Positions 11,358 to 22,307 of a stretch of 64,000 nucleotides of DNA are shown here, piece after piece. A program made the translations under genes and the position numbers. This stretch comes from Miscanthus floridulus (lineage: Eukaryota; Streptophyta; Magnoliopsida; Poales; Poaceae), in NCBI RefSeq assembly GCF_019320115.1, contig NC_089585.1:145159769-145223768 (forward strand). Reading direction: 5' to 3'. Numbering within the stretch: position 1 is the stretch's first letter; each line of letters starts with the position of its first letter. The notes under the pieces are model-generated. The model was not told the DNA's origin. It searched no databases and saw nothing but the letters and a program-made list of their open reading frames with translations.

Positions 11358-12775
11358 TAGGAACAGAAGGAAGACCCCGAAGAGATTCCTCACATCAGGA
11401 AGTTGATGGCTAAAGGGCGTGGCCCTCATTTTAGCATTGATGAGCAGGGGGTCATGAGATACAAGGATAGACTGGTGATTCCATCCAATGAAGAGCTAAA
11501 AAGAAAGATTTTGAATGAAGCCCATCATTCAAAGTTGTCTATCCATCCGGGCAGCAACAAGATGTACCATGATCTGCGCCAATTGTACTGGTTGTCCTAC
11601 ATGAAGCAAGATATCACTCAGTTTGTTGCGGAGTGTGACACTTGTGGTAGAGTCAAGGCAGATCATATGTGTGCTCCTGGATATCTGTAGCCTTTGCCCA
11701 TTCATGTTTGGAAATGGGAGGATATTTCCCTAGATTTCATTGTGGGTTTACCCCACACCTCCACGGGCTTTGATTCTATTTGGGTCATTGTGGACCGTCT
11801 TACCAAGTCTGCCCACTTCCTTCCGGTGGATACTAGATACACTGCCAAGAAGTATGCGGAGATATACTTTGATCAGATTGTGACCCTACATGGAGTTCCT
11901 CTCACTATCATCTCTGATAGAGGGTCAGTTTTTGTCTCTCATTTCTGAGAGAAACTCCAAGAATGTCTGGGTACTCGTCTTCTCAGAAGCTCGGCATACC
12001 ACCCATAAACTGATGGTCAAACTGAAAGGGTGAACCAGGTGCTCGAGGATATGTTGAGGGCTTGCACCATCTCTTTTCCTGAGAAGTGGGATAAGTGTTT
12101 GAAGCTAGCTGAATTTTCATATAATAACAGCTACCAAGAGAGTATCCGCATGGCACCATTTGAAGCTTTATATGGGCAGAAGTGTAGGACGCCACTAAAC
12201 TAGGTTGAAGTAGGAGACCGTGGGAACTTTAGGCCTAATTTCATAAAGGAGGCTCGAGAGAAAGTAAGTATTATTCGTAGCCACTTGAAGGCAGCTCAGA
12301 GCCGGCAAAAGGCTTATGCAGACAAGCGAAGAAGACCTTTGGAATTTGCAGCTAGGGATTATGTGTATCTCAAGGTATCTCCTATGATAGGGGTGCATTG
12401 GTTTGGTGTCCATGGCAAGTTAGCCCCTCGGTATGTGGGTCCATACAAGGTGTTGCAGCAGTGTGGCCCCGTTGCTTATCATCTCCAACTTCCTGAAATT
12501 CTCTCCGCAGTTCATAATGTGTTTCACGTCTCACAATTGAAGAAATGCCTGCGGGTTCCTGAAGAAGCTGTGGAAATTGAAGGACTTCCGCTCCAACCTG
12601 ATCTATCTTATGTTGAGCATCCTGTGAAAATCTTGGATGAAAAGGAGAGAGTGACCAGGAACAGGGTGATAAAATTCTACAAGGTGCAATGGCAAAATCA
12701 TTCAGAAGACGAAGCCACCTAGGAGCAAGAGAGCTACATATTAAAGCATTACCCCCACCTCCTCTCTGGTTCGGA
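11358..12775 (+). pseudogene. Chromovirus integrase with C-terminal chromodomain
   Basis: The zinc-binding domain HHSKLSIHPGSNKMY...CDTCGRVK (H2C2) is followed by the integrase core. DFIVGLP and VDRLTKSAHF carry the first aspartate region, IISDRG the second, and FPEKWDK with SYNNSYQ lies downstream. The C-terminal part has a GPYKVLQ motif, and VKILDEKERVTRNRVIKFYK followed by VQWQNH is a chromodomain, which places the element among chromoviruses that target histone marks. Stops at 11358 (TAG), 11688 (TAG), 11946 (TGA), 12006 (TAA), 12201 (TAG) and 12720 (TAG) disable it. Confidence 0.88.
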
Positions 12776-12855
12776 TAGTTAGTTACTGCGCAAAATGTAC
12801 TCCCTATCTCTTTCTCATACTAGGCACATGAAATCTCGGGTCGAGATTTTGTTTT

Positions 12856-12868
12856 AGGGGGGTAGATT
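12856..12868 (+). other. Polypurine tract
   Basis: AGGGGGGTAGATT lies directly before the 3' LTR and is the expected primer for plus-strand synthesis. Confidence 0.75.
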
Positions 12869-15800
12869 TGTAACACCCTCGGTGTTACATTGCACTATTT
12901 TGCTAAAACATTTCATGAGCATCATAATTATGTGCATATGTGTATAACATGAATTATAAGTTGATGTTCGGCACTTGAAACATTCATACGAAACATGAGA
13001 CAAAGGTTACGTTTCATATAATACTGTTTAGTATTCCAATCGAATGGTTGTCAAAATAAAAGTGCTATAGAACGTTCGGCTAACGGTGATGTAAATTGTG
13101 CGGTCGTGGACAAAGATAGCTAGTTAGTACATCGGGTAGGCCGGATTTGGGGTTCGACGCGTAACCACTCGGAACGACGCCCGTTCGCGTAGACTTGAAA
13201 GAAGGTCGACGAAGCTACCTTCGGCCAGTTTTGTAGAACGATCGGCTTAGGAAATAGCGCAATGTCACGACTTCGATTGATAGCTTGATGTACCATTTTG
13301 CACATCGAACAATTGGTTTGGCGTTTAGAGCTACGCGAACAAGCTTTCCACCAACTTTAAAAAGCGTGCACAACACTTGAGTTGGCGCTGGGCGCGGTCA
13401 CCACTCGGTTTGGCACGCTGTTGGGCTTGCTAGCGCACTGCCGCGCCGACCACGTTCCACTGCCACGCAGGCCGCGTTCTAGTGTTGCGCCTGGGCATGC
13501 GCGCGCGCATGGCGCTTATGCTGCGAGCCTTGGTCGCCTGCCATCGTTGCTGCTCGCCTGCCACCGCTGCTGCTCACCTACCGCCGTTGTGGGCTCGCTA
13601 GCGCGCCAGAGCGCATGCCATGTTTTTGGGCCACCGTGAAAGCGACGCGCGCAGGGCATGGCGCTACTGCCTTGGCTGCCGGCTGCCACACGCTGGCGCA
13701 CGCGTCGCCTCGCCGTGCCTGCTGCGCTGCGTCCGGACCACCGACCGAGCTCTGCCGCGCCATACCACGTACTACGCTGTTTTGGCCGGAGGCGCACGGG
13801 TCCCGCGCTACACGCCGCCAGCGGCCACGCTGCTCCACTAACTTCTCTTGGCCGCTCGTGTGAAGGATGACAGCCTGCTTCCCATCACCTCGGCGTCACA
13901 TTTCACTGTGCCCCTTTGTCTGGCGCTGCCCACTACAACGTCGTGCCCGCCTCGTCGCCTTGCTACAGCGGCCGTGCAGACAGCCGTCTAGGGCACGTCC
14001 CGCATGTCCCACTCTCCCCCGACGTGTTGTGTGTTGGCTCGTAGCATTGACGCCGTAGACGGACCGGGACAAGCCAGGCCAGGACTCCTTGTCTCTGTTG
14101 TCTCCATGGCCGCCGAGACGTTGCTTTTCAAATTCGCTGTAGTAGCAATCCATGGTTACAAATTGATCACGTCCTCATCTCTGCTAAGTATTCCGCAGCC
14201 CTACCGACCCCATAGCACCGCCTGTTGCTCCGTACCGTGCTTCAATTTAGAAATGCCGCGCCGTTGGTTCCTTAAGTCCAGGGTGCCCTGTGCCGTCGGC
14301 TAACCACGCAACCACAGCATCCCGGTCCAATTCCTTGCTCCCCTAGCCCCTCCTCCAGCTGGTCATCACCATGCTCGCCATAGCCTAATCCCTACCGCCG
14401 TGGAGCAGCCCCTGGCACAGCCATGCCATCACCGTGCATCGCCGCTCCACATCGCGTGCACGTGGCCAACGCGATTCGAGCCATCTCCTGTCGAGTCGTC
14501 GCATCGTTTGGTTTCATGGTGAGTCGCTGGTGCTCATTTGTTACTTGGTTTGCCCCGACCTTGCTGACGTTCCCCGGAACGGCACCACTGTGACTGCAGG
14601 TTTGCCGCCGTCATGGTCCAACCTCCCTGCTGTGTCCCAGTTCGTGTTTCCTCCGTCAATCGCTTCATGTTCGCTCCTAGGTACGTGTCGGCTCGGTTAT
14701 TGGGGCGGGGAAGGCCTGCTGTGGCCGGCGTAGGTCGCTGGTGCTAGCGCGGCCATGCCGGTGCGCGCGCCTGGCCGTAGGGGTGTCGCTGGTGAGAGGA
14801 TGAGAGTTTCCAAGGGTGCAGATGTAAAACTGTAGACTAGCGAAATAGTACTGTAAAGCTTGTAGCAAATACCGAATAGTGCGGGGACGTTTTTGCATGA
14901 TGCCATCGCGTGCGGGCCTTTCTCCCGTCGTGGGCCATTGGCCGGCTAGGCCGTGCCCCCGCATGGGCCATGCGGTGTTCTGCTGGCGCGCGCGGGCAGG
15001 AAGGCACGCTGGGCCGAGCCAGCGCGAGTGGGCCGAACGAGGAGGATTCAATTTTCATCATTTCCAGTAAATAAGAAAAGTTTATTTGTTTTAGTTATGA
15101 AGTGAACTTTGATAAATCATAGTAAATTGCATAGTTATCCTAAAATAGTGGAACTAATTTTGTTAGTTTCGCAAAAATATCGTCTACTGGATAGTACAGT
15201 TAGATTGCAGTTAGCTATGCCAAGTATTGGGTCATAAATTCAAAACTAGAGCACTGATATTAGGTAGAATAATACTTGTAGGAATATTCGTGGGTAATTG
15301 GGGATAGCTATAGACACAAAAACTTTGTAGTAGACTTGTTAGGCTATTAAGTACTTGCTGTAAGTTTTGTAGTCTTAGAATGGGTTGTTAAATAAGAGTA
15401 TATATTGCCCTTGTTTATTTGTATATAGCGTAAATCACGGTTAGGAGTAAAGAAATACCGGTGGTGACTATAATGAGGATAAATGCTATACTTTATGTTG
15501 GTTGTCGATAGCAATAGCTTAGTAGTTAAATCGATGTACTTCTATTTTAAGAGCTGCTGTTGTTATATTATTAAACATTGCATCATCATTTCATATAGAT
15601 CACGAACTAGTAGATTTCATACCCGTCGGCGAGCCGGAGTACGACGAGGTGATTGAGGAGTACGAGGAGGAGATCTTTGCACAGGAGGACGCTTAGGAGC
15701 CTATTGGTGCTGACCCTACTGACCCCGCGCCTGCCCAAGGCAAGCCCTGGTGCATAACCCCTATTTTTAAAGGATCACTGAATATATATATGATGTGCAT

Positions 15801-17049
15801 TTACGTTACAGGCATTTTTTGGAAACTACATGCATAAATATATCTACCCATGAGTCCTACTAATACAGGTCGAGTAGCTGCTATGCTCAGGATATCGGTA
15901 GCGTGAGTAACCTGCCGTTACTCGCAAATAGGTGATTAAATATGATCACTCATGATAAATGTTGGAAAGGAAAACTTTGACCGGGTAGGGATGTGGATTG
16001 GGTACTGGTGGGTGTGAGGGGTTGTGTCCTACGGCCAACAGGGCATAGCTCGGTTACACTTTTTCCCTGTCTATGTCGATTAAGGACCGGTCATTACATA
16101 TGACTCTAGGCAAGTCACATATTATTGTCCTGTGCGCATACTTGGGTATGGGCGCAGGGAAGGCTTGCTGCTCTCTTGTCGCAGATCCGGCTCTTTCCGG
16201 ACCGACTGATGGGAAGAGGAGGTGGTGGAGGTCCTTGCGCCACACTGAGTCTGGGACTCAGGGGTGGGGACTTGGAGTCCAAGTTTGGACGGGGACCTGG
16301 ACACCCAGGATAGGAGAGTGGTGGGTTAGTTCTGCTTGTGCCTGGGGTACAAGCGGGGCGTGTGTTTTCGGGGCACCCAGCTAGGCACATTGATTCGCGA
16401 ATCGCCGGGCGATCCGATACGGCTTGTCTGTGGTTTAGCACCATAGTAAGAACTAAAAGTGAAACAGGAGAAGAAACAGTATCGATTGCTCAACCCTTGC
16501 TTGAAAGTAGAACAGGTGCTTATATAGATTGACTAGATGAAAACTTAATACGACTGATAATAATAAAGCATCAATAAGGACTCACTATTAGTATTGCTTT
16601 CTGCTAAAGAAAACCAGCAAACCATAAAGCCTATCATATCCCTTGGAGTCGGGAAAGTATTCCCACTAGTCGGATAAGTCTTGCGAGTACCCCTGTTGTA
16701 GGTAATGCTTGAAGAGTATCATTGTGTGGAGGATCCTTCTGGTGGGCTCAGACAGAATCCTTGCCCCTACCGCTAGATGTTATTTTTAAATTCCGTTGTT
16801 TATCATTCCGAACTCTGGTATTTGGTATTGTAATAATGTACCTTTTAAGAAACTCTAATGTATGAAATGTACTTATGTTGTAACTCGTTCTCATTATTAG
16901 ATCCTTGGGAAAAAAATGTGGATCTTTCGGGTTCTCCCTCGGGGTGTGCCCGACGGACACCGCTCGTTGTAGCTTGCTCTCGGAGTGCTTAGTGTCTGGT
17001 GGAAGACTAGTGCTTCCGTAAGTATGCTACTTCGGGCGGTTCTGCCACA
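12869..17049 (+). repeat. 3' LTR of chromovirus
   Basis: Matches the 5' LTR end to end. It has about 55 extra bases near 13465-13520. It lacks about 24-27 bases at about 16690, where the 5' LTR carries a segment bounded by short TAC repeats (about 7379-7405). It ends CTGCCACA at 17049 and is followed by CTAAT. Confidence 0.92.
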
Positions 17050-17215
17050 CTAATTTAACTGGATTGTCACTGGTCAAACCCTTAGCAGCAAGTAGCTGAG
17101 ATTGCTCTCCAACAACTAGATTTAGATTATCAACAACAAACAAAGAAACAACTTCATCTTCCAGAGTAAATGGAACTTCAGCTTCAGGAGCAATTGAATT
17201 TTGTTGAGAAACAAC
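17050..17215 (-). pseudogene. Unknown MULE-borne protein, 5' half of split last exon
   Basis: The minus-strand exon starts after a TCTAG acceptor (17216-17220) and is in phase with the exon ending at 17375. It reads through EAEVPFTLEDEVVSLFVVD and VVGEQSQLLAAKGL to the chromovirus boundary. The frame resumes at 3622 without loss of a base, once the 5-bp duplication is discounted. The segment VVGEQSQLLA parallels VVEQSRLIA in the upstream exon, again indicating a repeated domain. Confidence 0.65.
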
Positions 17216-17374
17216 CTAGAAAAAAAAAGATGAACATGATAAAGTCCAAATAAAGATGAACTTATCAATCAATCAGTGAAAAATCCTAAAATAATTAAAA
17301 TAAGAAAGGCCAACAAGCAAACAACTAAATTTCTAGAATATTTTAAAAAAGTATAAAGATTAAAAGAAAAGTAC
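17216..17374 (-). other. Intron of the unknown MULE-borne gene
   Basis: On the minus strand it starts GTACTTTTC and ends TTTTCTAG, is 159 nt long, T-rich on the coding strand, and joins two codons in phase 0. Confidence 0.6.
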
Positions 17375-17749
17375 CTTGATCCTTACTGGAATATCCATGA
17401 AAGCTTTGCAAGAGCCAGTCCTCTAGACAATACTTTTCACTTGATACACATGAAGAGCACTGTCACCAACTTGAATCATACGCTTGTTAAGTACTCGAGG
17501 AAGACGATCATACTTAGCCAAAATATAGACAACACCATTATGATCATCAACACAGAATTTGCTCTCATTCACCATCGTTCTCATGGTTAGTGGCTTGTGC
17601 TCAATATGTTTCAAACCACGAGCAACACTAGACACTGCATCACCACTAGGCATCGACCTCCTAACTGCAATCAGACGAGACTGCTCAACAACAGTCAAAC
17701 CTAAAACCTCAATCACATACGCAGAAACAGGCATGTTTTCCATGTTACC
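17375..17749 (-). pseudogene. Unknown MULE-borne protein, upstream exon
   Basis: On the minus strand the exon begins after a TGTCAG acceptor and ends at a GTAC donor. It encodes MPVSAYVIEVLGLTVVEQSR, then KFCVDDHNGVVYILAKYD, then RIK at the junction. One in-frame TAG at 17423-17425 would stop translation before the last 16 codons. Its features (EQSxLxA, then KFxxDxxNGxVYVxxxxD) recur in the next exon. I cannot name the family. It is probably not the first exon. Confidence 0.55.
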
Positions 17750-17755
17750 TGACAT

Positions 17756-19990
17756 TAAAAAAAGAACAAAAATAAATTATATAGAGCAGTCCCAAATATG
17801 TAAAACTCAGAGGCTCCATACAAAAAGAGCAAAAAAAGACAATATGCAGGTAAAATTTGATAGTGTCTAATGGAACTATTTTTATACAGCATGGACATAC
17901 AAATATAAAAATGAATAAAAAATCAAGTCATATTGAAACATTTTAAAATACGGAAACATAAATAAATGAGGGATATAAATCTTAATTTACGCTGATCAGA
18001 ACTAGCAGTTATACAATAGTAATCACCATAACTTGTACACAAGTAAAGTGTAAATCTTGTGTAAAAATCATAGTAACTTAAGATCAAATTCAATAACTTA
18101 TAGGAGAGAAGAGTATGACTAATATACAAGAATAAAGAAACTAACAAGATCCAATACCCAAAAGAGATAACCAATCATCACAAACATATAGTAACTCAGA
18201 AAAATGGCAAGACTAGGAACAAACTACTTAAAATCTGAGAAAAATAAGAAAATAATTATACAAAAAATAAATAAAAGAAACAAACCTTGATCCTAAAGAA
18301 ACAACCACAAAGGGGACAAAACTAACAACAAATAGCACCCTGCAAAAATAAAATTAATTTCATAAAATATATATGCATATATGAAATCTATACACAAGAC
18401 AAAAATGTATCAATACATATAATTATAATACAATTACAGTCATAATAGACAATAATTATACCACATAAATAAGAGTAACTAGGACAGATCTCATATGTAA
18501 ATAAAAAGAGAACTGCAATACTACTACCTACAAATCAGATACGAACACATAAACACTAAACATATTGGTTAACCATAGATTGTAATCCAGCCTCTCATCA
18601 AATGAGTGTGAAATAATCACTTATAGATCATGTACAAAAAATGGATACTAAGAACATACAATAGAAATGGACTTGAAAAAAAGGCAGAAAACTAAGTGCC
18701 TAAAATACTGGAGGAGACGAGAGAAAAAGGAACTGATAAAAAAATGACACAGCAGGTAAAAGGATGGATAGCAAAGAAGAGGAACAAGAACAAGGAAGGA
18801 TAACTCACTTCTTCGAAGACTAGAAGGAATCAGAGAAGCCAAGAAGAATGAATAGAGAGACAATAGAATACAAAAAGATATAGATAGGAGATAGGAATAA
18901 ATAGACAGGGCGAAGTCGAAATAGCCACACAGCTGTACACGTTAGAATGGGAAACGAAAAGGTCAAAAGGAGGACTGAGTAATAAGTGCAAACAGTTACC
19001 AAGAGAGGAAGGTTGGGAAATCACGTCCATCAAATGAAAACTCTTGAATTGGAAGGGGACTACGACCACAACAAATTGCAAAATGGAAAGTGGAAATCAA
19101 TTAAAACTGATTGGGCAGTTTCTAAACCACACGCATGCATCTCAAACACAAGGGATCCAAGGGAAAAAAGTATAGGAAACTCACCGTGTATAATCCAAAA
19201 ATAGGACAGGAAATGGCAAAAAAGGAGGAAGAAGTAGAAGAATAGAGTACACGAATAAGAGGCAAGAGAAGAAAATATTTAAAGGCAAGGATCACAGAGG
19301 TTCGAAGATGTAAAGGGGGAAAGGAAGAACATAAGCCAACATTTACTGCACCAACCAAAGTGAAAGGGCAATAAAGGCACATGACATAAAAAATATAACC
19401 ACATAGACAAATCCACCCAATACAAATAGGATTCAACACATAAAAAATGGGCCATAACATAAAGTAATAGGCCCACATAAAAGAAGCCCACAAGGAGAAG
19501 CCCAGTTACCATTAGAACCAACTTGAAGGGCACGAATGAAAATATACACAAGGGGATATATGCAAAAAGGAAATGGAATAAAGTACCTGGATCCAAAAAG
19601 CAATCAGATCTAAAGCACCAATGTGAAGAGCACCATAGAAAACAAATAGAAGAAGCTCCATATCCGTGGGAGAAAGGGGATCAGATCTATGAAGACAATA
19701 GATTGAAATCAAGCATACAAAAAGATGTCAGGAGAATAGAAAGAAAATGCTGGAGAACCAAAACAAGTAAGTAACTCAATCAGAACAAAATAGATTAGAT
19801 TAAAAGATTTTTGCAGTATACATGTATGATTCTCTATTGCATAAAAAGAATCAGAAACCTTACAAAAACATAACTAAACACTAACACAAGACAAATGGAT
19901 TAACTGATTGAATATATTTTGGATGCAGGACCAGAGAGATGGGCAAAACAGCATAAATCCACAAGACAGGTCAACAACTAAAAAGGTATA
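17756..19990. other. A-rich MULE interior, no gene resolved
   Basis: The + strand is strongly A-rich and T-poor. ORFs here are low-complexity hydrophobic shadows of poly-A/T runs. Minus-strand introns or degraded exons could lie here, but I cannot define any. Confidence 0.4.
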
Positions 19991-20088
19991 GGTTGTAATG
20001 AAAATTATCTATTTCTACAAAATACAACTGAACATACTTATTAACAATTTTTCAAAATTTGCATATAATGCAAAACAGGTACCAGGAC

Positions 20089-20832
20089 CATGGATATATT
20101 CAATGACACCAAGTACTCAATTAGAGAACCAAGGAATGGAGGCCAATGAAGAATACGATTCACAAACTGCACAGTTGTTAAACTACCAGGTTGAGCTTAA
20201 GAAAGAAAAACAAAAAAATGAACTCCAAATATAAAAAATTCTAAAAAAATCTATTTTGCTAGGACCACTAACAACACTACTCATGCAGCAAACATGGTCT
20301 TCTTCTCAGGAAGAACAGATATTCAGGGACATAGTAAGGTGGTAACACATATTCCTAATGGAACAACAATACATCTTTACTTGATGTTTGTTGATAGTTA
20401 TACCTGATTTCTTGATGTGCAGGAAACCTAGGACCACTAGGGGATACAAATATACAACACGACATCAACTGATGAAATACAGAATACAACAACAAATGGA
20501 AATGAGGTGAGATACCTGAAGACAAACAATTTGAAGAACAAAATGACTAGTAGGATACTAATCAACTCAAAAATGTTTGTTAACATGCAGGCAGACCAAG
20601 CAACACTACAAAAAAATAGTGAGAACACCAACCAAACAATTTTTAGTTTCTCAAGAGATTATGATGTAAGTTCAAATAAGACACCATCAATCAAAAAAAG
20701 AATACTTTGAACTAATATAGAAAATTGTATTTCTTGAAGCAAGAGGACCAACAGGACAACATATCAACTAAAGCCTTTGAAGAAGATGAAATTAATGGAA
20801 CAAACATATTCAACTCAATACAAGTACAACAG
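20089..20832 (+). pseudogene. Possible upstream exons of the FAR1-like gene
   Basis: Two short coding-like stretches on the + strand. The segment around 20089-20190 reads VPGPWIYSMTPSTQLENQGM. The segment ending FEEDEINGTNIFNSIQVQQ stops at a CAG/GTATGC donor at 20832. They precede the FAR1-like coding region by one intron-like gap that now contains a solo LTR. The link is inferred from strand and position only. Confidence 0.35.
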
Positions 20833-20952
20833 GTATGCTCATTACACAAGAAAACCACACTACAACAAAAAAAGACATCAATACTAACCTTTCAAGCTTG
20901 AAAATGCTGGTTGATTCCAGATATATGACAACAGAGAACAACACATCTATAG

Positions 20953-22283
20953 TGTCAGTGTCGGGTTCATAAACCTGAGGTCCCTCATGGACCTGCTTCC
21001 TAGCAAAAGCTCGGCCCAACAGACAACGTTGTGAATGACGCACAACTCCTGGGCCGGCCCAAAAAACCTACTGATAGGCCAGAAGGGCGATCCTAGCTCG
21101 CTTCCAACTCTGGCCCACCTCTTCGATCGAAAGGCCTAGCCAAGGAGGAACGACGCTCACTTCCGACTCTGACCCACCTCTCTGACTGGAAGGCCTAGCC
21201 AAGGGAACGGCGCTTGCTTCCGACTCTGGCCCGCCTCTCCGACTGGAAGGCCTAGCCAGCTCACCTCTGACTCCGGTGCTCCCTTCTGACTCTAGCCTAC
21301 CTCTCCGATCAGAAGGCCTGGCCAAGGAGGAACGGTGCTCACTTCCGTCACTTCTGACTCTGACCCGCCTCTTCGACTGGAAGGCCTAGCCAAGAAGGGA
21401 CGATGCTCGCCTCTAACTCCGACTTGCTTCCCCGACCGGGAATACACCGAACCTCTGCTTATAGCTCTTCTTTGACCGGGAGGCCGGAGCCAACTAGGGA
21501 ACGACCGACCGAGGATGCCCGCTCGGTGAAGACCTAGGAAACAGACAAAGCAAGTAAGGCAAGGTGCTCCAGTCAACCACAACATCAGGGACCATACCAT
21601 GAACACCTGTAGGACAGTACTGTCAGGTCATGTTAGAAGGGTACTTTATATCCTTCCAGACATGTCAGAACACCAACAGTGTTATGGGCGCCAACATTTA
21701 TCCTACAGTATGGTAGGCGCCGACATCGGCCATACCAGAAGATCACGATGGAGCCTATCACATGCATCCGGACATCAACAGTGTTATGGGCGCCGACAAA
21801 CCGCCTTATACCCGATGGTGTGGGCAACAAGACTAGGTAGCACACACATACACTCTTTCTCTCACACTCTCTCTTGTAAAGTCGTCCCCTTCATCTATAA
21901 AAGGGGATATGCTCTCTCCAAAAGGGGGATGGATCGATCAAACAATAGACGATTCGACCAGGATCGATCAATATTCGAACGACTCCAATAGAGCACACGC
22001 TCAAATATTTAGCGCACGTAGGAGCTCCCGTCTCTCTCGGCCCTTCGGTTTAGAGTCCGACCGGACCTCTTGTACCCCCATCTTACTCCCTCTAGTTTGT
22101 AACCCCACAGCAAACTTCGAGCACCTAGGTTTGGGAATAAAGTCACCGACTGACTCAAACTGGACATAGGGCACGTTGCCTGAACCAGTATAAACCCCAC
22201 ATCATTGAGTGCTAGGCCACATCCGATCACAACGTACGGCAAAACTACAATTATTTGCGTGTTGGTCACTTTCTGCACCGACA
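20953..22283 (+). mobile_element. Solo LTR in the FAR1-like gene
   Basis: The 1331-bp segment starts TGTCAGTGTCGGG and ends TGCACCGACA, is GC-rich against A-rich surroundings, and has a promoter-like TATAAAAGG at about 21896 and AATAAA at about 22137. No internal coding region or second LTR is present. The flanking five bases (TATAG and GTTAG) agree at only three positions, so either the duplication has decayed or the LTR came from unequal exchange between two elements. The ACCGACA end resembles the Tat-type LTRs at 33990 and 42317. Confidence 0.7.
21090..21440 (+). repeat. Imperfect ~60-bp tandem repeats in the solo LTR
   Basis: About six copies of a unit containing CTTCCGACTCTG, CCCACCTC, GACTGGAAGGCC and TAGCCAAG, with variable spacing. 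Confidence 0.8.
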
Positions 22284-22307
22284 GTTAGGGATAACTACCT
22301 CTAAAAA

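Larger units (their letters stand above)
3628..17049 (+). mobile_element. Ty3/gypsy chromovirus (Tekay/Del type), non-functional
   Basis: Complete in outline: 5' LTR 3628-7761, primer-binding site, gag-pol on the + strand with a C-terminal chromodomain, a purine-rich tract, and 3' LTR 12869-17049. CTAAT flanks both ends (3623-3627 and 17050-17054). The LTRs begin TGTAACACC and end CTGCCACA. The 4.1-kb LTRs and chromodomain point to the Tekay/Del chromovirus group. By eye the first 513 bp of the two LTRs differ at 19 positions (about 3.7%), suggesting insertion within the last one to two million years under the usual grass rate. Coding is broken by many stops, a small deletion in reverse transcriptase and a frameshift before RNase H. 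Confidence 0.93.

Noticed and set aside
18640..19780. Hydrophobic minus-strand ORFs resembling membrane proteins
   Set aside because: They come from A-rich + strand sequence read in antisense and lack any conserved motif.
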